Assembly: GCA_014529385.2 (NCBI GenBank) | Contig: CM043943.1 | Span: 154,911,092 to 154,975,091 of the forward strand | Length of the DNA: 64,000 nt | Origin: Adiantum capillus-veneris | Lineage: Eukaryota > Streptophyta > Polypodiopsida > Polypodiales > Pteridaceae | Direction of reading: 5' to 3' | Shown: positions 23,501 to 35,145 of the stretch, piece after piece | Layout of the letters: the number at the start of each line of letters is the position of its first letter | Position numbering within the stretch: the first letter of the stretch is position 1 | Position numbers and translations under genes: made by a program | The notes under the pieces: generated by a model | The model's database searches: none | What the model saw: only the letters and a program-made list of their open reading frames with translations | Told to the model about the DNA's origin: nothing

Positions 23501-23793
23501 ACGGAGATCTATGCGTGATGCTGATGAGGTTTTGACACATGCTAGAGCAGTGGCTTCATATGTGAGTGACGGTAATGTCACATTTGCCTTTAGCGTTCCA
23601 CCTGATTACAGGTCTTTGGAGACGATTATGGAGCGAGCCTTTTTCTTTTTGAGGACAGCCACCACTACCTCCCATTGCTGCCCCTTAGCACCCATTGTTG
23701 CCACCACCTCATAAGTCCACCAATGGTGGTTAGGTGCTATCTTACTGCCACCATGAGCCGCCCCTAATCCTACCACCACCGTCCATTGCCACC

Positions 23794-23799
<6 letters not shown>
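20567..23799. other. 3' flank of EAF and unassigned DNA
   Basis: No recognisable gene. It contains the EAF 3' UTR (end not located), short open frames on both strands with no domain, and from about 23650 a Pro/His/Ala-biased CCACCACC-rich low-complexity stretch. A phrase TTGGGGTAAACC occurs at about 22265 and 22507. Confidence 0.4.
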
Positions 23800-23847
<48 letters not shown>

Positions 23848-23928
23848 ATCTTCAATTTTTGACCTAAACACAGGGAGAATTTTAAGTTTGCCCTTATTTT
23901 CTTCAGTTAGGAAAAATGTATTTTTCTA

Positions 23929-23963
<35 letters not shown>

Positions 23964-23991
23964 TGCCCCTCTCTTTCCTCTCTATGGGCTT

Positions 23992-24037
<46 letters not shown>

Positions 24038-24183
24038 CTTACCCCCTACCTGTCTCTCTCTCCCCAGTCCCTCTCTTTGGTCCTACTTGTTCCCGTTCTT
24101 CCACATTCTCTTTCTCTTTGTCCACCCATCCCCTCCATCCCCCCCCCTCTCTCTACCTCCACTCTCTTTCTCTCTCCCCATCT

Positions 24184-24230
<47 letters not shown>

Positions 24231-24313
24231 CCCCTCTTCCCTCTATCTCTCTCTCCCTCCCGATTGCATCCCCCATCCTCTCTCTCTCTCTACCCCACCA
24301 TTTTCTTCCCTTT

Positions 24314-24350
<37 letters not shown>

Positions 24351-24539
24351 AAGAAGAAGAAGAAGAAGAAGAGAATTTTAACGTCGTAGGAAACTACCAA
24401 GAGACCTTAAAGATCTATCTGATGAGGAGAGTTGAAGAGAGAGAGAGAGAGAGAGGGGGGGGGGGGGATTGTGTGTATGAGAGAGAGAGAGAGAGAGAGT
24501 GAGTGAGTGAGTGAGTGGAAGGGAGTTCAAAGAAAAAAA
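23800..24539. repeat. CT/GA microsatellite block
   Basis: Dense (CT)n tracts at about 23801-23843, 23932-23961, 23995-24034 and 24188-24228, then (GA)n at 24317-24348, (GAA)n, and (GA)n plus GAGT repeats to 24517. CT on the left and GA on the right make the block partly self-complementary. The long Leu/Ser or Arg/Glu open frames here are products of the repeat, not genes. Confidence 0.85.
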
Positions 24540-24541
24540 AA

Positions 24542-24585
24542 AGCCCTCCCAAGCACTAGCTATATCGCTAGTGCTCGAGAGGGCT
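24542..24585. repeat. Hairpin between A-tracts
   Basis: Arms 24542-24560 (AGCCCTCCCAAGCACTAGC) and 24567-24585 (GCTAGTGCTCGAGAGGGCT) pair at 17 of 19 positions around a 6-nt TATATC loop. The stem is flanked by A-tracts on both sides and then by GGGAGTT and AACTCCC, which also pair. Confidence 0.8.
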
Positions 24586-24685
24586 AAAAAAAAAAAAAAG
24601 AAAACTCCCTTTTACTCCCCCCTCTTTCCCTCTTTATAACAACAAAACAATGCACGCCCCTCTCTCCCTCTCACAAATTTTCCCA

Positions 24686-24686
<1 letters not shown>

Positions 24687-24757
<71 letters not shown>
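24687..24757 (+). repeat. Homopolymer C, 71 nt
   Basis: An uninterrupted C run of 71 nt in the assembly, followed by CT tracts to about 24957. Such length may be an assembly estimate. Confidence 0.85.
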
Positions 24758-24898
24758 TTCTCTCCCTCCCCCCCGGGTTGGCCCCTCTCCACAACCCCCC
24801 CCCCCCCTTCCTCTCTCTCTCTCTCTCTCTTTTCCTCTCTTCGGACCTTCTCCTTCCCCTTCTCTTTCTCTTCATCCACCCATCTCTCTCTCCCTACC

Positions 24899-24901
<3 letters not shown>

Positions 24902-24957
<56 letters not shown>
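24902..24957 (+). repeat. (CT)28 microsatellite
   Basis: Pure CT dinucleotide run. Confidence 0.9.
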
Positions 24958-24959
<2 letters not shown>

Positions 24960-25000
24960 ATCCGTCCCCCCCGGCCCCCCAAGGGCATTGAGGAGCCCAA

Positions 25001-25540
25001 GGGTCGATAGTGTGCGATATGATCTGATTGTTTAAAAAGGACAACCTTAGGATGCAAAACATTTTTTTAATAAATGATGGGGGAAACTAAGAGGCTAAGG
25101 GGGGTGTTTGACGGCGTGATGGGAGATTAGAAGAGCGAAACTCCTGTATGATGGCCTTCCCTTTGTGGTATACCACCACTTGCCTTTTCTTGAGCTCCTC
25201 ACCTTTGCGTTTATTTGAGCTGGGGTAAGTTCCTCAGCAATCCAAAATCCGCTGTCTTTTAGGAGGCATGATTGTTGGAGTAGCCAAAGTCGTCCCTCCT
25301 TGTTCCCAAACTCAAGGATAGCGAGTGTGATCGTGTGAACTTTGGTAACTTTAGCTTCAACTTACTCTTTTCTTTGGTTGTCATTTCGCCCATGATGGGA
25401 CTAGGTTGGCTTGTAGCGTTTAAGTGTGTGTGAGTGTGTAGACTAGTGTAAACCTAAAAGATACTCAATGTGGTGGCCCCGTGGGCTGGGGTCGAGTGCG
25501 AGGCACAAAAGGAGGCATATCGAGGTTGAGCAAAGGGACC
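25001..25540. other. Unassigned DNA
   Basis: No gene, repeat or domain recognised. Confidence 0.4.
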
Positions 25541-25548
25541 GAAGAAAA

Positions 25549-26094
25549 TACATTTTCCTAACCGAAGAAAATAACGGCAGACTTGAAATTCTCTCAGTTT
25601 TCAGGTAAAAAATTCAAGGTTTTGTTGGTATTTACACTAAAACTTGTGTAAATTTCCCAATTTTCTTCAAGGACAGCTTAAAATATAATCCAGATTTTAC
25701 AATTTCAACCGGTTAGAAACACTATACCCCGGTTTTTTCTGACTCTAATAAGGGGGTTGGAGGCGAGCAAGGGGAGAGAGAGAGAGAGAGAGAGGACAAA
25801 GAGAGGGGGTGGGGGGGGGGGGGGGGGGGGGGATTGTGAAAGGGAGAGCTAGGGAGAGCATTGTCTTTTAAAAAAAAAAAAGGAAAAGAGAGAGTGGAAG
25901 GAAGTTTATCCAATTTTAAAAAAAAAGCTCTCCCAAGCACAAGCATAAGCATAAGCACAAGCACAAACCATTTTTAAAAAAAACTTTTATTTTTGCTTCA
26001 ACTCCTTTTGACTCCTTTTTCCCTCTTTATATATATAGAAAAAACAATGCTCTCCCTTTCTCTTCCTTTCACAATCCCCCCCCCCCCCTCTCTT

Positions 26095-26139
<45 letters not shown>

Positions 26140-26246
26140 TTTTAGTGTAAACACCAGCAAAACCTTCAATTATTGACCTAAAAACCGGGAGAATTTCAAG
26201 TTTGCCCTTATTTTCTTCAGTTAGGAAAATGTATTTTCCTAGCGCT

Positions 26247-26250
<4 letters not shown>
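25549..26250. repeat. Foldback: inverted 110-bp arms around GA, poly-G and CA tracts
   Basis: The arm at about 25549-25660 is the inverted copy of the arm at about 26138-26250 (TTGCCCTTATTTTCTTCAGT..GGAAAATGTATTTTCCTAG). A third copy in plus sense is at about 23850-23930. The loop holds GA and G runs at 25771-25832, A-tracts, C runs near 26079, and (CA)n at 26109-26137. It is probably a non-autonomous repeat family. Confidence 0.65.

Positions 26251-26304
<54 letters not shown>
26248..26304 (+). repeat. Homopolymer C, 57 nt
   Basis: An uninterrupted C run of 57 nt at the edge of the foldback arm, followed by CT tracts. The third copy of the arm (near 23930) is followed by CT instead of C. 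Confidence 0.85.
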
Positions 26305-26306
<2 letters not shown>

Positions 26307-26707
26307 TCTCTCTCTCTCCCCACCAACCCCTCTTTGGTCCCACTCATTCCGCTTCTCCCCATTCTCTTTCTCGCCATCCATCCCTCCCCCCTACTCTCTC
26401 TCTCTCTCTCCCCATATCCTCTCTCTCTCTCTCGCGATCGCCTCCCCCATCCTCTCTCTCTCTCTCTCTCTAGAGATATTTCATTATTGTCCTCGAAGGT
26501 CAAATATGACCTATGGGACCAAAAAGACATACGTAGTTGGATATCTTACTAGACGACTACATGGAGTATCATGACGCATGTGGAATCAACAAAATTGTTA
26601 CATATGTCACTTATGGGAGGGAAAAGGGGTAGGTGGCCTGAGAGTTTTTGGAGCCAGACATTCTTCAATGATGGCCTTACCACCTCGATATACGACCCAT
26701 CTATTGA

Positions 26708-27358
26708 CTACCCGTGCTTCTTGTACCTTTTGGAGTTTTGCTTCTTGACTTTGAGTTGGGCGAGGGTCAAGGCTTCACTTATCCATACTTTGGTTCCCTT
26801 GAGAAGTCGGGCTTCTTGTAGAAGCGCTATACCTGCCTCTTTAGTTATGAAGACCAAGATGTCTTGGTTGGTGCGGTTGTCATGGTGAACCTTCTCAATC
26901 GTGTCGAGGTCAAACTCGGTTGGGTGAATGGCTTGGTTGAGCTTGACTAGTGTCGAGGTGTAATCGTCGTTATCTCCCCACCAAGTAGCAGAGCAAGCCA
27001 CCGATGCAGACGTAGGGTGCTAGTCTTTCCCGTAGACGACGTTCTTGCATGCACTCTTCTACCTTGGAGGAGACCACGACGGTTGCTTCATGAACTTGAG
27101 TGACAAGGCTGGGCACGCTTGTGGTGAGGGTTGCTCGACTTCCTTTGCCTTGGCGAGGAGGTGGTCGTTGTCGGATTGCTTTTGAGATTCCAAGGAGGAG
27201 AGATGTGTCTCAAGGGCTGCAAGATGTGCCTTGAGTTCCATGTTCTTATCCTTGAGCTCTCGAACTTGAGCATGAAGACGATCCATTGGATCCACCCGTG
27301 GGGTGGGCACAAAAAGTTGTGTCTGCTGAATCAGGGAGAGAGAGATGCCACATTGCAT
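26708..27358 (-). pseudogene. Possible LINE ORF1-like fragment (coiled coil plus conserved C-terminal segment)
   Basis: Minus strand 27358-27059 encodes a heptad-like stretch (DRLHAQVRELKDKNMELKAH, LAALETHLSSLESQ), which predicts a coiled coil. After a stop and frame change, 27001-26708 gives HPTEFDLDTIEKVHHD, LVFITKEAGIALLQEARLL and KGTKVWISEALTLAQ. The KGTxVWISEaLT phrase recalls the KGTxIWISEDLT-type segments found upstream of the endonuclease of plant non-LTR elements; that is inference from memory. No endonuclease or RT follows. Confidence 0.3.
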
Positions 27359-27845
27359 CGTAACTTGGAGAGGCCCAAGAAATGCCTTGTGCTTTGTAGG
27401 TCGAGAGAGCCGACACTAGTTGCTTGCTTGATGGGTGGGCCGGTTCTTGGAACCTCTAGATTTCCCGTTGGAAGAGCCTCCTCTTATTGACTCGGTGTCA
27501 AGTTGACAGGGTAGGCCCATTGAGGTCAATGGCTGGGTATCGACACTGAACAACGCCATCCCTGCTAGGCTCCTCCTTGTGGGATAAGAGACTAGAACAG
27601 GCTCGAGGTCGTAGTAGGAGCACCACAGTAGGACTGGGCTCAAGGTCGCCATTGCAACGAGAGCGCAGAGCTGGGTTGGGCTCGAGGTCTTCACTGCAAC
27701 AACAGGAGCACAAAGGGAGAGTGCGGCTTGGGAGAAGGGAGGCAGGGCAGATCTGCTGGTGTTGAGGGATCTCCCTCAGGGGTGCCCCTCACCCTAGGGA
27801 GGCCGATGAGAAGGGGATGGCGACGAGAGTCTACTGCGGCTAGGG

Positions 27846-27886
<41 letters not shown>

Positions 27887-29140
27887 GAGAGACGAAAGAG
27901 GGAGGGGCAACGGAGAGAGAGATAGGGGGGTTGGAAAGGGAAAGCAAGGAGAGAGATCGATAGGGGGGAAGAGAGAGAGAGAGAGAGAGAGAGGTAGGTA
28001 ATATAGTGATAGGAAAAGAGAGAGGAAGAAGAGGAGGATCTGGAGGAAGGAAGCAGTTGTATATGGCTGACAAAAGTTTCTTGTTGTGCATGATTAAGAG
28101 AGGTTACAAGATAGAAGATGAGGATGGCATCATGGGTTTGGACATGAGGTGTATAGGTACCCAGTTTCTTAGTTGGGACTTGGTCTTGGCATTGCTTGTG
28201 CTTGAGGGTAAAGACAAAGCAAAGAACAAAGACAAGGCATACACGCTTGTAGCAACCCTCATTTGAGGAGGTGATTAAAGAAGAGGAGGTTCTTACCGAA
28301 ATGAGATAAAGGAATCTAAGAGTTGCAAAATTTCATTTGTTAGAGAGGTTAAAAAAATGAATTCTAAAAAAACTTACAGGCTTATGAAGAAAAATGGCCA
28401 CTTTATTCATGGTGAGTTGTTTGTGTAGAGGGATTTAACAATACCTCTTCGACCCCTATGCTATAGGTGCTTTTTGGAAGGTGGATCCCACGGGGTTACT
28501 ACACGGAGGAAAAAAAGGTCGAGGGGGATTCGATCATGGGGGAGTCTAAGTTCAAGCTACTCACCTTGCATTCAATAGTAGTTGTGAGACAACATTTTCT
28601 CTTCCTTGATGTTATCTCAATGATATTTGTCCATAGAGAGGATGAACCCCTCTCTATCCTTGCTATCTATGTCGGCATGAAGGATCCAAGTAGGATTGCG
28701 TGTGGGGAGAATTTGAGATAGATGTTGAAGACAACTCCCTCTTGAAGGTGAAACCAACCCTTTATCAAACATCCCTTTACATAGGTGATTAAGAAACTAC
28801 TTTCCTATTATGCATCACTCCTAAGAAAAATGAGCAGATGACCATCAAGATGGCCTCTATGAGCTTAGAGATAAAAATGCAAACTTGGGAGCATCAGATA
28901 CTGCACAAGGGAGTGCCACTAGCATAGACATAATTCCAATGCTCAATGCTAGAAAATTCAATCAAATCGTATACAATAAGGACAAAATAGTATTAAGTAA
29001 GTAGCAAAGTTTGTTCAATACAAATGAGTAGAAGCTAGTAAGGAGAAGGAAGTTGTGAGGGGAAAAATGTTTGCTAAGAGGGCTCACACAAGAAGTTTTG
29101 GACAAATTCTCACAATAATTCCCACATTGTGACTTACCTC
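27359..29140. other. Unassigned DNA with GA microsatellites
   Basis: Holds (GA)n at about 27848-27881 and 27972-27993. Short open frames on both strands are without domains; the 84-codon frame at 28467-28721 is not recognised. Confidence 0.4.
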
Positions 29141-29220
29141 AACATCATGAGCTTCTGTGAGGGAGGCGCCGCATACCTAGCTAGGTATGCGGTGCCTCTT
29201 GAGCAGAAGCTCATGATGTT
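29141..29220. repeat. Loopless 40+40 bp inverted repeat
   Basis: Left arm 29141-29180 and right arm 29181-29220 are complementary at 34 of 40 positions. The outer 17 bp (AACATCATGAGCTTCTG) and the inner 12 bp (CGCATACCTAG core) are perfect, with a bulge of about six mismatches between them. The centre is CCTAGCTAGG, so there is no loop. Confidence 0.85.
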
Positions 29221-30146
29221 ATGCATTGTATGAAAAACAATCAGAAAGACTCCGTTTTCCTACATGAGGAAATTTCTAAATCTTCTTGTGATAAGGAGGG
29301 ATAGGGATCGTAAGAGGTGCAAAGTATGACGTACATGGGCCGGTGCGCGCTTGCACTTGAGAATGACCTGCTTGTAATGCTTGAATGTTTGCTCTTTCGC
29401 ACAACCTCTACATGCTCCAACCTCCATGTTTCTTCCCTTTAGTATATTTCTTAGTCTACAATTGAGAATAAATTAGGCAAAATACCATTCAAGAAGAGAA
29501 AAAAACGAGTGTATACATAGATTGAACCATGCCAACATGGCCATTTACCTCGCAACAAACGTGCATAACCTCTCCTTTTTTGGTGTAAGCTTTCTTGAGC
29601 AAATCCATTTAAGCTTTCCTTCGATGGTTTCCATCCCACACCACAAAGAAGTTTTTGGTCAAGTGTGACCGCCTTGGGTGAGAGCGAAGCTTCTCGTTGT
29701 ACTTGATGCCAACCTCATAGAGGACCTCAATGTAGTGTGTATATCTTTGATTGATAGGCGGGACTAAGTTGATGGAGGAAGAAGTCAAGTATCGACGTGA
29801 GGGTGGGTACATGGTGGAACTAAGGAAGCTTCAAAAGACAATGGAAAAGGGGTCCAAGAGAATAAGAAAAGCACTTGCAAGACTTACGAAGAAGGAGGTG
29901 GTGTATAATTGGAGAAAGCCTTTGGATTTTCAAGTCTTTTTCAAAGCATTACTACATCAAAGGGCCACATTTGTAGAGAAGGGATTAAAAGGTAGCCCTC
30001 TTGCATTTTGCAGAGCATAAAGAGCAAGGAAAGCTTTATATTACTTAAGCACTTGTACTTCGGGTTTTTGTGTATGCTAAGCTTTAGCCAAAATGAGCAT
30101 ATGTTCATATACCAACCTATCCTCTGCTCTGAGTTAAGCGTGGGGG

Positions 30147-30187
<41 letters not shown>

Positions 30188-31789
30188 TTTCTTTGTATGA
30201 GGTGGCACAATCGACTTTGTAGCGCTATTCAAATCCAGCGCCCGCATTGCCTCGCAACCATCAATTGTTATGAGGAGGAGACCAAGGAACCGAGACCATT
30301 TCAGAAGATGCATGGGACACAGGAGCCACATAAGACTTTGTGCGCAAGAGATCCAATGCAGAGGTGCAAACATAAAGATGGTTGCTGCAGACCTTTCTTC
30401 AGGCAGAGATGGGACGCGAGGGGAGAGGTGCAAACCCATGGGAACGCACGCAATGGCGGAGGTAGTGAAAAAGAGATGGTGTGCGAGATGTTGTGCACGA
30501 GGGAGCCATCGCGCGAGGAGGGGTGCCCAAACACTGGACAAGCTAGCTGATGGCGATGCGGCCTTCGTTTACGAATCTAAGAAATTAATGGCTTCTAGCA
30601 TTTTCCAACTCAAACCCAATCTATTTTGTAATCCATTTTTAGGTGGTGCTATTCAATACATGAAAACACTAGTTAATGTACATGCATGCATGCGTGCGCG
30701 CACGCGCGCACAGACACAACCCCTTTAAAACGTATCTCCTAGTAAGTGAGATGTTCCCACTTAAGTCAAAATAAGGTTATTACCTTAAAGTATCCAATCC
30801 TTGGCGAGAGTATCTCATGTACAATGTACAATGAGAACACTATGGATACTAGGTAGAGAAGAGTGGGGGCATCCATGCAATTACTCCCCCTACTCACCCA
30901 TCTCCCATAACTCCCTCTCCCTCTCCCTCTACGCTTATTGTCTCCTTCATAACCCAAGAAGCAAAACATATAGGGAATGGCACCATATGAACCAAACTTC
31001 AAAAATTTAACAAAAGATGAATACTACTCTATAAGGGCAGTAACGAATGATGCATACATTGGCACACACAAAGACAAAATTGTTCCAATCCTACCTATAT
31101 ATCTCACCAACCACTAATTGCCAATGGTGCCTCCCTCTTAGGTGGTAACTATGATGTTTTCAAGAATACTTGTCGACATCAATGAAAAGTTTTGCATCTT
31201 TTGACACCTCCTTTCCTCATGGATTACATGATATGTTATTTGCATGTGATGGTGGCAGGTACTAGGATGTAATCTTACAATTTATTCTTTTAAAAATGTT
31301 GTACCATCAGCCCATCTAGTCTCCTAAGCTTGCCTACACCCTCCACTTATACACTACAATGTACTCACATCTATGAATAGAAGGCTTGATCTTAGTTAAT
31401 TCCCTCTCTCCCCCCGAGCCAATCTTTGTGTTCTTTGTAATGGTAAGATTTCATTACCATGATTTTCTAACACCATTTTGGAGAATGTTGCTCCCACAAT
31501 TTTCCATGGAAAAGGTATTGGCACCACGTTTTTTTTTGCGTGAGAAATGAAAAAATATCCAAAAAAGTGTTTTTTAGTTTGCAAGGGGTATTAAAAGTAG
31601 CAACTGCGAAAATCACACACAACCTTGGCAGAGTGACAAGGTGTTGCTATTGAGACAAAAAAAAGTAGAGCAAGTCAAAGCCTATCCATTGCGAAGTGAA
31701 GACCCGTGACACCAAAACCAGTTTTTTGTGTTGATTAAAAAGCAAGCAGCACATTGAAGCCAATATAATAAAGTTGATTCAATAGAGTC
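29221..31789. other. Unassigned DNA
   Basis: Open frames on both strands (for example 30008-30550 and 30270-30728 plus) overlap each other and match nothing I recognise. CA then GA microsatellite at 30149-30187, and an alternating GTGCGCGC/GCACGCGC tract at about 30682-30713 (Z-DNA-prone). Confidence 0.35.
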
Positions 31790-32260
31790 AAGGTGATGGT
31801 GAAGATTGCATTAGAGCATGAGGATTGGAGGGATATAGACAATGAAGTTTCGAGAGCGATGATAATGGAGATCGCAGTAGACATAATTGACATGATGATG
31901 GAGATTGTGATGGACATGATCGACATGAGAAAAGGTATGAAAGATGAGGAGGCCATGAAAGAGACGATGAATATAGAAGGAATCATAGCCATAGGGATAA
32001 TGCTTGAAAGACTCACAAAGCAGAAGCAACATAGGACCATGACAGAGAGGATGAATATAAAAGGGATTGTAGCCACATGGATAATGATCTAAGGACTCAT
32101 AGAGAGCATGATGTTCACAAGGATACATATAATGAAGTTATAGAAGAGATGATGATGGAGATGAAGATCATAGTAGACATGAGAGAAGGTATGAAAGACG
32201 AAAAGATTATGTAAGAGAGGATGAATATATATGGGATCGTAGCCATAAACAGCTAATAGG
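31790..32260 (+). pseudogene. Decayed Arg/Asp/Glu-rich tandem-repeat coding fragment
   Basis: The plus strand repeats a phrase of GATGAATATA(G/A)AAGG.ATCATAGCCA type at about 31965, 32050 and 32218. In shifting frames this reads DDEYRRNHSHRDN, DEYKRDCSHMDND and DEYIWDRSHK, with HERRYERRKDYVRED at about 32175-32220. The composition suggests the charged repeat tail of an RNA-processing (RS/RD-rich) protein, but no RRM or other domain is present and the frame is broken many times. Confidence 0.3.
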
Positions 32261-33352
32261 GGCAATGGTCTTAAATGTGAGGGATTACAATTATGATGTT
32301 GATGGATCTAGACTCTTGAATCAAGAAAAGGCACTAAAGAGGAGCTTGAATTTGAGCTCAATGAAGATGAAATCACCTTCTTAAGAGGACAAAGAAGGTA
32401 TTCCATCGATATGGCCTTTGTGAAAATGTAAGAAATCCACATGGTTCACTTCGGAGATCTGCAATGACACAATCTGCTTTAGTCAAAGATAGAAGAGAGT
32501 TGTAAGAGTAGCATCAAAGGACCTGCTTGATTCCATCCCAAAGGATTTGAGTCGTCCTTGGGAAGATCCCATGCCAGATACAGGAGAGCGGTATCTTTCT
32601 CAAGAAGTTTGTAGTGTAGGACTCTCTGCTTATGAGATGTCGGAGTGGAAGAAGGATGAATATGGTAAGGCAACCACATTTATTCAGTAGTTAAAGCTAT
32701 CAATACAAAAGCAAAGACAAAGTATTCCTATTTATAAGCTGAAAAATGAGTTAGTTAGCAGTCCATAAGAACCAGATTTTAGTTGTGATTGGAGAAATTG
32801 TTTCAAGGAAAACAACATAGGTTACAAAATATCAAACAGAAGCAGAACACACAACAAAAGGAACGATTGGTTGCACACAACATCTAAGAGTTGCTGATAA
32901 ATTTGGTCATGTTCATGAGGTTGGTCACATGATTAGGTTTGAGGCTTGCACGAGTCTTGAGATAGTAATCAACAGATGTAATGCTTTTAAGAGAAGTGCT
33001 TGTGGATAGCCAACTCTTAGCGTATTCTGTTAGCGGGCTTGATGAAGCGCATGAAAGTACAATACACAATGATGTCCTCATTGGGCTGCTGAATAACCTA
33101 GTAAAGAGGCAAAATATTTTCATTTTAGACCTATGTCACACTGGGGTGACTAGTCATTTTGTTTCACACCATACTATATTACTTGAGCAAGCCTTACATT
33201 CCAACAATTAAGTGTTAGCCAAATGACAAGGCATCTGGACTCCACTCTAAACGCTAGTGTTTAAACCCTACCATCTACATTCTTACATGCAGTTTTGTAG
33301 TGGGCCTCCTACTTCAAAAGATGGCTAGACAAGCAAGCCTGCCCCTTGGACA
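32261..33352. other. Unassigned DNA left of the copia-like element
   Basis: No domain recognised in any frame. Confidence 0.4.
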
Positions 33353-33576
33353 TGTAAAGTGTGAGTCAAGGAGAGAAGATGGAATTATCCCACATGCAAT
33401 GGTGCAAGGCTGTAGAGCAACTTAAAGCTCATTTCATGAATGAATAAACACAAGTCTATTTTGCATTACATCTCCCTTGTTTATGGTGAGCTTGTGGTGG
33501 CTTAGCAAATACTCAAGATCGTGTTTATGAGTCTAAGTTAATAGATCTTGGAACCTAATTCACTTGAATGATAATC

Positions 33577-33640
<64 letters not shown>

Positions 33641-33695
33641 TGTGCACGATGTTTCTCTTTCATTCACCCTAGCTAGCACGATCCCATTTCCATCA
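33353..33695 (+). repeat. 5' LTR of the copia-like element
   Basis: 343 bp, TGTAAAG to CATCA; contains (CA)n at about 33582-33637. Confidence 0.85.
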
Positions 33696-33697
33696 AG

Positions 33698-33709
33698 TGG
33701 TATCAGAGC
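33698..33709 (+). other. Primer-binding site, initiator-Met tRNA
   Basis: TGGTATCAGAGC, two bases after the LTR end; the standard plant copia site. Confidence 0.9.
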
Positions 33710-34141
33710 ACTCGGGTATGCTAGTTAGATTCATTGCTATGCTTTTGTATAGTGATTAGCATTTTGTAATTAGCATTCGTCAATAGTATTCACTAATCAT
33801 ATTTTCATTAGCTCAATAATCCCAATCTCTAATCGACACTTGGGCAAGAGCATGCTCCACTACCCTTTGGCGTTTAGGTGAAGGGGAACTTGCATTTAGC
33901 ATCGATTGTGTATACAATTTTTCATTAATTTACATTTTGTATGTTTTTAATCCTCCAATTACTTCTTGTACAAACCATCATTTGAAGTGTCACTTATGTG
34001 TGTATCAAGTGCTCGATGAGAGTTATCCAATGATTATCTATTTACTTTAATCGAACTCCAATTGAGCAATTAATTGGTCGATTAGATCGGTGAATCATCA
34101 ACTTCTTTTGGTTTCTCTGCAGCAGTTCTAAAGTACCTTTC

Positions 34142-34183
<42 letters not shown>

Positions 34184-35145
34184 CTTGTCTTTTGCACATT
34201 AAAGGCTTGACGAGCATTTCAAGGCCACACACTATCTTTTGTGAGTAGTGCATGTGAGAACCTCCTATTATTAGGAGGTCAACCCCAAAAGAAAGGGGGC
34301 GCCCACACACAAGTGGCCCGACGGATCTGAGCCAGAGCGCTCAAGCGCATTGCAACCCGTTTCGGATTCGGATGAACCTGCCCATTGGCTGGATGCCTTT
34401 TTAAAGCTACCAACTGCGATCGATCACTTCCAGTTTGTCTCATGCGACCAAACCTATTCGCTACTGACCGGCCTAGGTCATCGCCTGCTCTGCTGCCCGG
34501 AGATCATGCATGTTGCTCGCCCTGCCCGAGCCTTTGCCCGCGCTGCCTGTTTTGACCCCGCTTGCCCGTTGGCATAGTCCCGCATCACACGGACCTGAGC
34601 ACCACTGAAACCCCAAGGGGGAGTTTCCTATAGGCCTTGCAAAAGGTTCTTGAACCTTGCCCTCTTTTGGAGCCCTTTCCCACCCGTAGCAGAAGAGGGA
34701 AGCCTCGGCATCATTTTTTAAAGGCTATCAAAGCTTCATACTTCCGACCTCCAAGCAAAAAACTTTGCGGTTCAAAACGTTTAAAAGGCTCACAAGTTCA
34801 AAGGAAAACCCATCGGATTTGAAAACTTCAACAAAGCTACTCAAAGGTAACTTCAAGGCGACTTTCCAAGCAATCAAAGAAGACGGTTTTTTATGAAGAG
34901 TGGCTTCACGCGGGTGAAGAGGAGCTTCACAAAATTCAAAGGGATTTTCTCTTACTCTCTCTCTCTCTCTCTCTCTCACATTAAAAACTCTAAAATTATT
35001 GCAGCCAAACACAATAACTTGCCAATAAATTTTTCATCATCTCCTCCTAAGGGGAATTTGTGCTCATGTAAAGAGGTAGACACTGGCTAGGAGAGTCTCA
35101 TAAGCTAAGACCCCTCTATTAACGCAATGGAAGAGAAGTGAATTG

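Noticed and set aside
23916-24502. Long Ser/Leu-rich open frames (plus) and Arg/Glu-rich frames (minus)
   Set aside because: They are translations of CT/GA microsatellites, open in all frames because the repeat lacks stops.
24612-24991. Poly-Pro and poly-Gly proteins
   Set aside because: Products of the 71-nt C run, not genes.
30008-30728. Overlapping 150-180 codon plus-strand frames as genes
   Set aside because: Two frames overlap each other and a minus-strand frame, all start in or near microsatellites, and none shows a domain or splice logic.
31735-32092. Met/Ile-rich plus-strand and Ile/Ser-rich minus-strand proteins
   Set aside because: Frame-shifted readings of the GAT-rich tandem repeat; composition follows the repeat.
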